From JSC-12 sp033764965 (GTDB lineage: Bacteria; Cyanobacteriota; Cyanobacteriia; Leptolyngbyales; Leptolyngbyaceae), in NCBI GenBank assembly GCA_033764965.1, contig JANRIN010000253.1, positions 1-35,799 on the forward strand: a stretch of DNA of 35,799 nt, given 5' to 3'. Positions 1-9,334 of this stretch are shown piece by piece. Made by a program: the position numbers and the translations under genes. Position 1 is the first letter of the stretch; the number at the start of each line of letters is the position of its first letter. The notes under the pieces are model-generated. The model was given only the letters and a program-made list of their open reading frames with translations. It was not told the DNA's origin and ran no database searches.

Positions 1-2479
<2,479 letters not shown>

Positions 2480-2574
2480 TTATGAGTGACTGGTAACATT
2501 CGGTAGCAATTTTCTGATAGCGTAATTGGGTGAGCCTATTCGCCTAGTTTATTGCCGTATTGGGAGACGCTAGT

Positions 2575-2763
2575 ATGACAATCCTGTTTCAGCTTGCTCT
2601 GGCTGCTTTAGTAATCTTGTCTTTTATCCTAATTGTTGGAACTCCAGTTGCTTTGGCTACCCCCCAAAACTGGGATCAGTCCCGTCGCTTCATTTTCCTG
2701 GGAAGTGGACTTTGGACAGTTCTGGTAATTGTTGTGGGCTTGCTCAACTACCTGGTTGTTTAA
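2575..2763 (+). CDS. psbZ: Photosystem II protein PsbZ (Ycf9)
   Basis: A 62-residue protein with two hydrophobic helices (about residues 3-26 and 38-60) joined by a short polar segment with the family-typical TPQNWDQSR. PsbZ is a small thylakoid membrane subunit of the PSII core that helps stabilise the supercomplex and affects energy dissipation. The length equals the family norm. I chose the ATG at 2575 because it gives the standard N-terminus and follows GGGAG at 2562-2566; a TTG at 2560 would add five residues upstream. The neighbour ribH lies downstream on the same strand, the psbZ-ribH order I know from Synechocystis. Confidence 0.95.
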   Translation: MTILFQLALAALVILSFILIVGTPVALATPQNWDQSRRFIFLGSGLWTVLVIVVGLLNYLVV

Positions 2764-2970
2764 CGCAGATGATTTAACTCAATAAATTTCTTGCGGGTGG
2801 TTTTCAGCAATGAATTTGTAGTCAATACTTAGTGCATTTCTAAACCCACCCATAAAAACTTTTAGGAACAACCGATAGAATGATGATCTTCCCGTGAGCT
2901 GTATATAACCGCTGACGGGAATTATTTTTGAGGCGAGATTGAGGTTTGTTGAGTTTAGCAGCAGGAATTT

Positions 2971-3573
2971 ATGGCAGTTTTTGAAGGAACATTTACCCAG
3001 ACGGAAGGGTTGCGATTTGCGATCGTCATCGGTCGCTTCAACGATTTGGTCACGAACAAACTCCTGGAGGGGTGTCAGGATTGTCTCAAGCGCCACGGGA
3101 TTGATGTCAACCCCCAGGGTTCCCAGGTCGATTATGCCTGGGTGCCGGGAAGTTTTGAGGTGCCGTTAGTCGCCCGCCAACTGGCACTTTCAGGTCGCTA
3201 TGACGCTGTTATTTGTCTGGGTGCGGTGATTCGGGGACAAACGCCTCATTTTGATTATGTTTCCGCCGAAGTATCCAAAGGCATCGCCGCTGCTGGCTTT
3301 CAGACTGGAGTACCCGTAATCTTTGGCGTATTAACCACTGACACCATGCAGCAAGCCTTAGAACGGGCTGGCATCAAAAGTAATCTGGGTTGGGAATACG
3401 CCATGAGTGCCCTGGAAATGGCGAGTTTGATGCGTCAAGTGAAAGGGCTGGGAATCGCTGATGTTGGACTATCAAACAATCTCGCCAACTCTCCCCCCAC
3501 CCTCCCTGGAACTTCTCTCAAAAGCGCGTCTCCTGAACTATCGCCTGCCCCGTCAGAATCCGCTAATTCATAA
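2971..3573 (+). CDS. ribH: 6,7-dimethyl-8-ribityllumazine synthase
   Basis: This protein condenses 5-amino-6-ribitylamino-uracil with 3,4-dihydroxy-2-butanone 4-phosphate to give the direct riboflavin precursor. Family motifs visible: GRFNDLVT near the start, the WVPGSFEVP substrate loop, GAVIRGQTPHFDYV with the catalytic His region, and GVLTTDT. The enzyme core ends near residue 160 (ALEMASLMRQ). About 40 further residues rich in Ser, Pro and Leu form a tail not needed by the icosahedral core and likely disordered. The start is the ATG at 2971, preceded by GCAGGA. psbZ lies ~207 bp upstream; the gap contains TATATAAC near 2902 that could be a -10, but no clear -35. Confidence 0.95.
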   Translation: MAVFEGTFTQTEGLRFAIVIGRFNDLVTNKLLEGCQDCLKRHGIDVNPQGSQVDYAWVPGSFEVPLVARQLALSGRYDAVICLGAVIRGQTPHFDYVSAEVSKGIAAAGFQTGVPVIFGVLTTDTMQQALERAGIKSNLGWEYAMSALEMASLMRQVKGLGIADVGLSNNLANSPPTLPGTSLKSASPELSPAPSESANS

Positions 3574-3687
3574 AACTTTGCTGCATGAACACAGGGAGAA
3601 GCGAATAGTTTTTTCTCCAAGCTTTGTGCAAGCCTATATTTGTTTGTCCACAAGCACTTAGGCGAATTCCAGAAAAGAGTTTACCTT

Positions 3688-3727
3688 TCGACTTCGCTCA
3701 AGGTGCAAGCTGGCTGAACGGAGCCGC
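3688..3727. repeat. Imperfect inverted repeat, cyanobacterial interspersed type
   Basis: In the gap between ribH and the convergent asparaginase gene, TCGACTTCGCTCA (3688-3700) and TGAACGGAGCCGC (3715-3727) form a degenerate inverted repeat (8 of 13 positions complementary) around a 14-nt loop. From general familiarity this resembles the TTCGACTTCGCTCA-type dispersed repeats of cyanobacterial intergenic DNA. There is no T-run after it, so it is not an evident terminator. Confidence 0.4.
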
Positions 3728-3768
3728 AGACAGCGGGTAGATTACTTACCAGAAATTTCCTTAACTGC

Positions 3769-4728
3769 CTACATCATCGACAAATCACCTGCCACTTCCA
3801 GGCGAGTCACATCCCCGATCGTCATGAAAGTTTCTGCCAGTTTTTCGGAAACAGAAGGGGTAATCCAACCCATTTGCTTCAGCAAGTGGACAGCCACCGC
3901 ATACTTAGCGCGTTTGGCTCCATCCATCACCTTGATTGCCAACCCCATGCCTTCTCCTACTCGCCCCACACACTGAATTCCTTCGGCTCCAGATTTGCTC
4001 ACCAGTTCTCCTTCGGTGAGGCGCATCAGTTCCGTGTCAAACTCGCCTTCTCCAGCCACCAAGGTTGGGTGATGTACCATTGCTCGAATAATTCGTTCCA
4101 AATCCAGGCTATTTCCAGAGGCTAACCGAGCATAGAGAGAAGCCATTTGTCCCAATTGCATAAAGTAGGTGGGCGCACCGCAATCATCCCGCGCCCCGAT
4201 AAACTCTTCTCCTGGCATTCCCAAAATTTCAGCGATTTTTTGCAGGATCAGTTGTTGCACTGGATGGCTGCGCTGCAAGTAGCTGTTCAATGCCCAGTTG
4301 CGTTGCTGGCAGACTGCCAACATTCCCGCGTGCTTACCAGAGCAGTTATATTCCAGCGGACTTTTGCCTCCAGGCGGAATGGGACATTGCAATGCTGAAG
4401 GATCAATGTCTGCCCGCCACAAAATGTTAAAAACTTGACGGACCTGTTCAATCTTGCCCTTATGGGAACTGCACATAATCGCCAAGTCGCGATCGTTCAA
4501 CCCATAGCGCTCCAAGGTTCCTGTAGTAGAGACGGCTAAGGCTTGAAACGGCTTCAAGGCAGACCGGACAAACGCTGCGGTTTCTGCGCTGCCTGCAACC
4601 AACAAAGTACGCCCACGATCGTCACAGACCACTGCCTGAACGCGGTGCATGGATTCTACAATCCCTTCTCGCAAAAGCCGGACTTCCAGTTCTGCGGTTT
4701 GTGTTCTTCGTGCCCGTGATGGTGTCAT
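3769..4728 (-). CDS. L-asparaginase II family protein
   Basis: Resembles the asparaginase II family (PF06089, the Rhizobium etli AnsA type), which hydrolyses L-asparagine to aspartate and ammonia and is unrelated in fold to E. coli AnsA/AnsB. Visible family blocks are RSALKPFQAL, CSSHKGK, the YNCSGKHAGMLA block with its Ser-Gly-Lys-His core, ARDDCGAPTY, and MVHHPTLVAGEGEFDT. The whole length (319 residues from the chosen start) is occupied by the family. I chose the ATG at 4728, giving MTPSRARRTQ, which matches the usual short basic N-terminus; a GTG at 4764 would add 12 residues but has no ribosome-binding site. It lies downstream of the CGLD27-family gene on the same strand, 60 bp away. There is no signal peptide, so it is cytoplasmic. 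Confidence 0.88.
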   Translation of the reverse strand: MTPSRARRTQTAELEVRLLREGIVESMHRVQAVVCDDRGRTLLVAGSAETAAFVRSALKPFQALAVSTTGTLERYGLNDRDLAIMCSSHKGKIEQVRQVFNILWRADIDPSALQCPIPPGGKSPLEYNCSGKHAGMLAVCQQRNWALNSYLQRSHPVQQLILQKIAEILGMPGEEFIGARDDCGAPTYFMQLGQMASLYARLASGNSLDLERIIRAMVHHPTLVAGEGEFDTELMRLTEGELVSKSGAEGIQCVGRVGEGMGLAIKVMDGAKRAKYAVAVHLLKQMGWITPSVSEKLAETFMTIGDVTRLEVAGDLSMM

Positions 4729-4788
4729 GCGGTCAACTCTAGCATCAGACGAGATGGATAGCACACTTACGAAAAGAATATCTAGGGG

Positions 4789-5307
4789 CTACAAAAGCTT
4801 CCAGACGATCGCGCCCAACAGCAAAGTTCCTGTGAGGAAGCCTAAGGTCGCTTGCATTCGCTTCAGTAGCGGTTGAATTTGGTAGGACACCACCAGGCGA
4901 TCGCGAGCCAGCACTTCAGCCGGCTTAACCCAGGTTTGCCCGTCGTACCAGCCCGACTCCTCATACACAACTGTTGCATCTGCCAACCGAGCCGAGACGT
5001 ATGCCCATCCCAGGTACAACCGAATCACCGCCAGCAGAATGAACAAAATTCCGCCCACTGAACTGAGTAACAAAAACTTCAAGGGGAATTTTGCTGGAGA
5101 AAAACTCGCCGCTGCCACAGGTGCCGCGATCAACTGACTCCACACCCAAAGCCAGATCATTTTGCGGACGTAAGGATCAAAATCCAGGGTTGCCCAGCGG
5201 AAATACCAGGATTCCTGCAACTCCTCATACTGGTTTAACGGCAATTGCTCCGAAGGAACTGGGCAGGCAGCCGGATTAGAATTCTTTATCATGTCATCCG
5301 GTAACAT
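4789..5307 (-). CDS. CGLD27/Ycf36-like membrane protein (DUF1230)
   Basis: A 172-residue protein with the hallmark CPVPSEQLPLNQYEEL near the N-terminus, a WYFRWA block, then membrane-spanning segments around residues 52-70 and 80-100 and a C-terminal hydrophobic hairpin. The family is conserved through cyanobacteria, algae and plants (CGLD27; plastid Ycf36). Plant members are linked to iron limitation, and the biochemical function is unknown. The ATG at 5307 is preceded by GGAGG six bases upstream, a strong Shine-Dalgarno, so I prefer it over the GTG at 5328 or the ATG at 5292. It may be co-transcribed with the asparaginase gene. Confidence 0.85.
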   Translation of the reverse strand: MLPDDMIKNSNPAACPVPSEQLPLNQYEELQESWYFRWATLDFDPYVRKMIWLWVWSQLIAAPVAAASFSPAKFPLKFLLLSSVGGILFILLAVIRLYLGWAYVSARLADATVVYEESGWYDGQTWVKPAEVLARDRLVVSYQIQPLLKRMQATLGFLTGTLLLGAIVWKLL

Positions 5308-5406
5308 GCCGCACCTCCACTGTGGCACTCATCAAATGGGTTTCGCCTAACTCAAATTTGAAGCTATTTGCTTGAAGATATTTGTCAGTATAAACGACTT
5401 GCTGAA

Positions 5407-5438
5407 GGGGTGATGGGGATGGGGGATAGGGGTTGGGG
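5407..5438 (+). repeat. G-tract cluster with quadruplex potential
   Basis: Five runs of four or five G (5407-5410, 5415-5418, 5421-5425, 5429-5432, 5435-5438) are separated by 2-4 nt (TGAT, AT, ATA, TT), which satisfies the usual G-quadruplex pattern on the plus strand. It lies ~100 bp upstream of the CGLD27 start, in the divergent region shared with gatB. A matching C-rich stretch at 5668-5697 puts G-tracts on the other strand just upstream of gatB. Whether these fold in vivo is unknown; they may simply be remnants of dispersed G-rich repeats. Confidence 0.55.
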
Positions 5439-5481
5439 ATGTGAAGGGATGAACAGAAGTAAGAATGCAGGCTCAACTCAG

Positions 5482-5638
5482 ATCTTGCACCATTCTCAAC
5501 AATCGCCCTGAACTAGAGTTCGGGCTAAAAACTTCAGTCAGTTAAAACTGACTGGAAAAGGGTTTTAACCCGTTTTAGCGGGTTTTAGCTTTGAGCCTGA
5601 AATTTATTTCAAGGCTCTTCCTGCAACGGGTGCAAGAT
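5482..5638. mobile_element. MITE-like non-autonomous element with TIRs and target duplication
   Basis: The ends are perfect 10-bp inverted repeats, ATCTTGCACC (5482-5491) and GGTGCAAGAT (5629-5638), flanked by a direct repeat CTCAG (5477-5481 and 5639-5643) as expected for a 5-bp target duplication. The 157-bp interior has no ORF and is a row of hairpins: 5505-5525 (GCCC-GAACT / AGTTC-GGGC), a 9-bp-arm palindrome with AA loop at 5535-5554, AACCCG/CGGGTT around 5567-5584, and 5593-5617 (GAGCC-GAAAT / ATTTC-GGCTC). Subterminal hairpins occur near both ends. This organisation is that of a MITE mobilised in trans by a transposase not in the window. The family is unassigned. Confidence 0.7.
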
Positions 5639-5714
5639 CTCAGCCAACGCTCAAACCTTCTCTAGTACCCTTCGCCCCTTCCCCCTCACCCCCTCCCGTC
5701 CTCTCTTCCTCCCT

Positions 5715-5720
5715 TACAAT
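5715..5720 (+). promoter_or_regulatory. Possible gatB -10 element
   Basis: TACAAT stands 28 bp upstream of the gatB ATG. Upstream is a pyrimidine-rich stretch (5668-5714) with no recognisable -35 box, so this is a weak prediction based on the -10 match and position alone. Confidence 0.35.
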
Positions 5721-5748
5721 AGAATCCAGTTGTTTAAGCGATCGGTTC

Positions 5749-7239
5749 ATGACAACATCCGCTCCCGTCAAAACTCAGTATGAGGCAGTCATTGGGTTAG
5801 AAACCCACTGCCAACTCAATACGGCAACCAAAATTTTCTCGACTAGCTCGACGAAGTTCGGCGAACCTCCCAACACGTTGATTGATCCGGTATGTATGGG
5901 ATTACCGGGAACGTTGCCCGTGTTAAATCAGAAAGTGTTGGAGTATGCCGTTAAGACTGGGTTAGCGCTCAACTGCCAGATTGCGCCCTACAGCAAGTTT
6001 GATCGCAAGCAGTATTTTTATCCTGACCTGCCGAAAAATTATCAGATTTCTCAGTACGATTTGCCGATCGCAGAACATGGTTGGCTGGAAATCGAATTGG
6101 TGGACAAAGAAGCAGGCACCGCAACTCAGAAGCGGATTGGCATCACGCGCCTCCATATGGAAGAAGATGCCGGAAAATTGGTGCATGGGGGCAGCGACCG
6201 GCTTGCGGGATCGACCTATTCCCTGGTGGACTACAACCGGGCAGGAGTGCCTTTGTTGGAGATCGTCTCAGAACCGGACATTCGCAGTGGGCAGGAGGCG
6301 GCAGAGTATGCCCAAGAATTGCGCCGGATTCTGCGTTACCTGGGCGTGAGCGATGGCAATATGCAGGAAGGTTCCTTGCGCTGCGATGTCAACATTTCTG
6401 TGCGTCCCGTGGGACAACAAGAATTTGGCACTAAGGTCGAAATCAAGAATATGAACTCGTTCAACGCCATCCAACGGGCGATCGAATACGAAATTGAGCG
6501 GCAAATTGCGGCGATCGCAGCCGGAGAACCGATCATTCAGGAAACTCGCCTTTGGGAAGAAGGGTCGCAGCGCACGATTAGCATGAGAGTCAAAGAAGGC
6601 TCCAGTGATTATCGCTATTTTCCAGAACCCGATTTGGGACCGATTGAAGTGGCACCGGATCAACTGGAAGGCTGGCGATCGCAACTGCCCGAACTTCCGG
6701 CTCAAAAACGCCAACGCTACGAAACTGACCTGGGCTTATCTGCCTACGATGCGCGAGTGTTGACCAACGATCAAGCAATCGCACAATACTTTGAAGCGGC
6801 CCTTGCAGCCGGCGCACCTGCCAAACAAGCTGCAAACTGGATCATGGGTGATATCAGCGCCCATCTCAACAACAACGTAGGCACCACCATCAATGACCTA
6901 CCGCTTAAAGCAGAACATTTGGCAGAGTTGATTGGATTGATCGAAGACCGCACGATTAGCAACGCTGCCGCCAAAACTATCCTGCCTGAACTCCTGGCTC
7001 AAGGGGGGTCGCCTAAAGCGATCGTCGAGCGAGAAGGATTGGGACAAATTTCTGATCCCGCCGCCCTGGAAGCCATGATTGACCAAGTTCTGGCAGAAAA
7101 TCCCAAGGAACTGGAACAATACCGCAACGGTAAGACCAAATTGCTGGGATTCTTTGTGGGGCAAATGATGAAGAAGACAGGCGGACGGTGTGATCCCAAG
7201 CTAACCAATCAACTGGTTGCCAAAAAACTCAATCATTAG
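5749..7239 (+). CDS. gatB: Aspartyl/glutamyl-tRNA(Asn/Gln) amidotransferase subunit B
   Basis: 496 residues, full length for GatB. With GatA and GatC it converts Glu-tRNA(Gln) (and Asp-tRNA(Asn)) to the amidated forms; GatB binds the misacylated tRNA and carries the ATP-dependent kinase step. Signature blocks are clear: GLETHCQLNTATKIFS near the N-terminus, DLPKNYQISQYDLP, RLHMEEDAGKLVH, YSLVDYNRAGVPLLEIVSEP, the RCDVNISVRP segment and KNMNSFN. A C-terminal YqeY-like helical tail ends with the usual GQMMKKTGGRCDP segment. The ATG at 5749 follows a HIP1-like site. gatA and gatC are not adjacent, as is common in cyanobacteria. Confidence 0.97.
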   Translation: MTTSAPVKTQYEAVIGLETHCQLNTATKIFSTSSTKFGEPPNTLIDPVCMGLPGTLPVLNQKVLEYAVKTGLALNCQIAPYSKFDRKQYFYPDLPKNYQISQYDLPIAEHGWLEIELVDKEAGTATQKRIGITRLHMEEDAGKLVHGGSDRLAGSTYSLVDYNRAGVPLLEIVSEPDIRSGQEAAEYAQELRRILRYLGVSDGNMQEGSLRCDVNISVRPVGQQEFGTKVEIKNMNSFNAIQRAIEYEIERQIAAIAAGEPIIQETRLWEEGSQRTISMRVKEGSSDYRYFPEPDLGPIEVAPDQLEGWRSQLPELPAQKRQRYETDLGLSAYDARVLTNDQAIAQYFEAALAAGAPAKQAANWIMGDISAHLNNNVGTTINDLPLKAEHLAELIGLIEDRTISNAAAKTILPELLAQGGSPKAIVEREGLGQISDPAALEAMIDQVLAENPKELEQYRNGKTKLLGFFVGQMMKKTGGRCDPKLTNQLVAKKLNH

Positions 7240-7265
7240 GGCTTTTCCAGGAAGTTCGGAAAGCC
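7240..7265 (+). terminator. Weak hairpin just after gatB
   Basis: GGCTTTTCC (7240-7248) pairs with GGAAAGCC (7258-7265), with one bulged base and a 9-nt loop, starting immediately after the gatB stop. No T-run follows, so factor-independent termination here is doubtful; it may only stabilise the 3' end. Confidence 0.3.
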
Positions 7266-7365
7266 AACTAGAATGGGTTTATCAGCGATCGTTGTCATCC
7301 ATTCCCTGGGCGATCGAGTAACATTCGACAGGGCATGGGAACACTAACCTATTGCTCTGCTTAAG

Positions 7366-7482
7366 ATCTTTGCAAAAAAAACATACATAGGGGGTGACAC
7401 CCCCCACCCCTTATAGGGCATACTGTGTTAAGTAGATGCACCCTGATGATAGGGGGAGACGCTTCGGCGACTCCCCTTTTTT
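7366..7482 (+). ncRNA. Candidate small RNA or long gatB 3' UTR
   Basis: The 355-nt stretch between gatB and the next plausible ORF holds no convincing gene, yet ends in a very strong intrinsic terminator (7453-7482). Inside are a compact hairpin GGGGGT-GAC-ACCCCC (7390-7404) and a C-rich single-stranded stretch (CACCCC, 7405-7410). This suggests a structured transcript of roughly 100 nt, either an independent small RNA or the gatB 3' end. I do not recognise it as Yfr1, Yfr2 or 6S RNA, and no clear promoter is visible, so both the start and the strand-specific expression are guesses. Confidence 0.35.
7453..7482 (+). terminator. Strong intrinsic terminator with cUUCGg tetraloop
   Basis: GGGGAG (7453-7458) pairs with CTCCCC (7471-7476) and CGC (7460-7462) with GCG (7467-7469), with a single A-A mismatch between them. 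The loop is TTCG closed by C-G, the exceptionally stable UUCG tetraloop. A six-T run follows directly (7477-7482). It closes whatever is transcribed from gatB or the intergenic region and insulates the downstream small ORFs. Confidence 0.85.
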
Positions 7483-7594
7483 GTTTTGTTTGGTTTGGCA
7501 AAACATTAGTTGCGTTCTATAACGCTTCATTGCTGAAGTCAATCCATCCCAGAAATCACGAAGAAAATGGAAGTAGCATCGGGAGGGCAAAGTT

Positions 7595-7708
7595 ATGCGA
7601 CACCCAACTTCAATGTCCTATGACCTCGTGTTAGTCGTCACAGAAGTTCTCGCAGTTTTGCTGGCAATCTGGCTAGTATGGATAGCTCAAACTCCCAACG
7701 TGATCTAG
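7595..7708 (+). CDS. Putative 37-residue single-pass membrane protein
   Basis: An ATG at 7595 sits seven bases after GGGAGGG (7581-7587), an excellent ribosome-binding site. The reading frame gives 37 residues: a short polar start (MRHPTSMSYDL), one hydrophobic stretch of ~24 residues (about 10-33) rich in Val, Leu and Ala with Trp at the end, and a short tail ending QTPNVI. Size and shape resemble the tiny accessory subunits of thylakoid complexes, but the sequence is not one I recognise (not PetG/L/M/N, PsbX/M/Y, PsaI/M or Ycf12). It begins after the terminator ending at 7482 and lies 34 bp ahead of the next small gene, possibly the same transcript. Confidence 0.5.
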   Translation: MRHPTSMSYDLVLVVTEVLAVLLAIWLVWIAQTPNVI

Positions 7709-7742
7709 ACCACAACTATAAATCTGGATGGAGGATTTGCTG

Positions 7743-7952
7743 ATGGCTGTACCCTTAAGGACTGTATATGCCAATCTGAAGCGGATTGATGAAGTTGACG
7801 TAGAGACCAGCGCTCTATATCGGCAACGGGCACAAGAAGTATTAGCACAGTCAGGAATCAGCCTTGCTCGTAGACAAGTCATTGCTCGCAGACTCATGCA
7901 AGCCAATCAGTTCCTGGGCATGAAGACCGCAAGCAACGGAGATAGTTATTGA
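7743..7952 (+). CDS. Small hypothetical protein, 69 aa
   Basis: Not recognised. A soluble, mostly helical-looking protein rich in Arg, Ala and Gln, with LRTVYANLKRIDEV at the start and ARRQVIARRLMQANQ near the end. The ATG at 7743 is preceded by GGAGG (7730-7734) at 8 bp and is preferred over the ATG at 7728, which overlaps that Shine-Dalgarno. No membrane segment. It lies 34 bp after the tiny membrane ORF and 75 bp before the MlaE-type permease, so these three may form one transcription unit. Coding status is supported by the ribosome-binding site and position only. Confidence 0.6.
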   Translation: MAVPLRTVYANLKRIDEVDVETSALYRQRAQEVLAQSGISLARRQVIARRLMQANQFLGMKTASNGDSY

Positions 7953-8027
7953 TAACCCGCGTGCGGCTATCCTCTACCCACAAACTTCAGCTATTCTGAC
8001 AAAGGATTTAGCAGTCAGGGGGACTGA

Positions 8028-8825
8028 GTGAGCGAAACGCAAACCGTCATTGGCTTGGGGCGATGGACAACGCGGCTGCTGGCAGCGATTTTGCTGGGTG
8101 GGCAGGTCATGGTACATCTGCTAACCCGGAAAATTCATCGCCGCAATACTCTAGATCAGATGGCACTGGTGGGACCAGCCTCCCTGTTTATTGCTCTGAT
8201 TACAGCCGCTTTTGTGGGGATGGTTTTCACGATTCAAGTTGCGCGTGAGTTCATTACTTTAGGCGCAGGAAGTGCTGTGGGCGGGGTGCTGGCACTTGCC
8301 CTCTGTCGAGAGCTTGCCCCGGTATTAACCGCAGTGGTGCTGGCGGGGCGAGTGGGGTCTGCGTTTGCGGCTGAGTTAGGAACAATGCAAGTGACGGAGC
8401 AAATTGATGCTCTGTACGTTCTGAAAACCGATCCGATCGATTATCTGGTGATCCCCAGAGTGGTGGCGTGTTGCCTCATGCTCCCCCTGCTGACAATCTT
8501 TTCTTTATTTACCGGATTAGCGGGTGGGCTACTGATTGCCACTACCCTGTACGGCATCTCTCAAACAGTTTTTCTCGATTCTGTGCAAAACTTTCTGGGC
8601 ATCTGGGATTTATTCAGCGCTCCCCTCAAAGGCTTTTTCTTTGGCGCACTCATCGCCGTGATTGGTTCTAGCTGGGGCTTAACCACCACAGGCGGCGCAA
8701 AAGGGGTTGGACAATCCACTACAACTGCCGTCGTCACATCCTTGTTAGCCATTTTTATCAGCAATTTCTTCTTGTCCTGGATCATGTTTCAGGGCACAGG
8801 CAGCGCAGTCATCCCAGGCGGCTAG
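8028..8825 (+). CDS. MlaE/YrbE family ABC transporter permease
   Basis: 265 residues, the standard size for the MlaE/TGD1 family, the permease of ABC systems that move phospholipids (or in chloroplasts galactolipid precursors) between membranes. Five to six hydrophobic helices are visible. Family marks include the GPASLFIALITAAFVGMVFTIQ helix, ELAPVLTAVVLAGRVGSAFAAELGTM, which is the conserved core, and the LKTDPIDYLVIPRV segment. The start is GTG at 8028, five bases after AGGGGG. The partner ATPase (MlaF-like) and MCE protein are not nearby, so the transporter must be assembled from scattered genes, as is usual in cyanobacteria. Confidence 0.92.
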   Translation: MSETQTVIGLGRWTTRLLAAILLGGQVMVHLLTRKIHRRNTLDQMALVGPASLFIALITAAFVGMVFTIQVAREFITLGAGSAVGGVLALALCRELAPVLTAVVLAGRVGSAFAAELGTMQVTEQIDALYVLKTDPIDYLVIPRVVACCLMLPLLTIFSLFTGLAGGLLIATTLYGISQTVFLDSVQNFLGIWDLFSAPLKGFFFGALIAVIGSSWGLTTTGGAKGVGQSTTTAVVTSLLAIFISNFFLSWIMFQGTGSAVIPGG

Positions 8826-8928
8826 AAGATTCTTCTAAAAGATCTCTCTGGGGCGAATCCTCTGCCCTGTGCGATCGCTTTTAGAATAGAGTGGTGGTTA
8901 ACAAATGTGAATGTTTGAGTGAGAAGTT

Positions 8929-9315
8929 GTGACTATTGCCTCTTCCTCCCCATCAACTCAGGTTGTTGAATTAGCCCCAAGCTATTGGCTGCCCATTGGC
9001 TTTGTTCTGATTGCATTGCTGATGTTTTGGGTGCAGGCGTGGGTCAGTTTGGCGATCTCGGTGTTTGGCGTTTTTTTGCTAATTCAAGCCATAACGTTAC
9101 GGTTGCGCTTTACGGCAACTGACCTGGATGTGTATCGGGGTGAAACGCTCATTCGCCGTTTTCCCTATACAGAATGGCAGAATTGGCGCATCTTCTGGCA
9201 ACCTCTGCCCATCCTCTTTTATTTCAAAGAAGTGAAAAGCATTCATTTTTTGCCGATTCTGTTTGACCCCAAAATGCTGCAAAGATGCTTAGAAGCTCAT
9301 TGTCCTCGTGTTTAA
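8929..9315 (+). CDS. DUF3119 family membrane protein
   Basis: 128 residues with two adjacent hydrophobic stretches (about 18-53), then a soluble PH-like C-terminal part with TATDLDVYRGETLIRRFPY, EWQNWRIFW and a LPILFYFKE-type segment ending in FDPKMLQRCLE. This fits the cyanobacterial/plastid DUF3119 family; function unknown. The start is GTG at 8929 following a weak GAGAAG. The gene after it (DUF3086) starts 19 bp past the stop or, if its GTG is used, overlaps the stop, so they are likely translated from one message. Confidence 0.8.
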   Translation: MTIASSSPSTQVVELAPSYWLPIGFVLIALLMFWVQAWVSLAISVFGVFLLIQAITLRLRFTATDLDVYRGETLIRRFPYTEWQNWRIFWQPLPILFYFKEVKSIHFLPILFDPKMLQRCLEAHCPRV

Positions 9316-9334
9316 CGTCTCGCTTGAAGTGGTC

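Noticed and set aside
6268..6714. 148-codon minus-strand frame inside gatB
   Set aside because: Shadow of gatB on the opposite strand; no ribosome-binding site or homology recognised.
7425..7634. 69-codon plus-strand frame through the terminator region
   Set aside because: It reads straight through the strong terminator hairpin and has no sensible composition; the tiny ORF at 7595 in another frame has a much better start.
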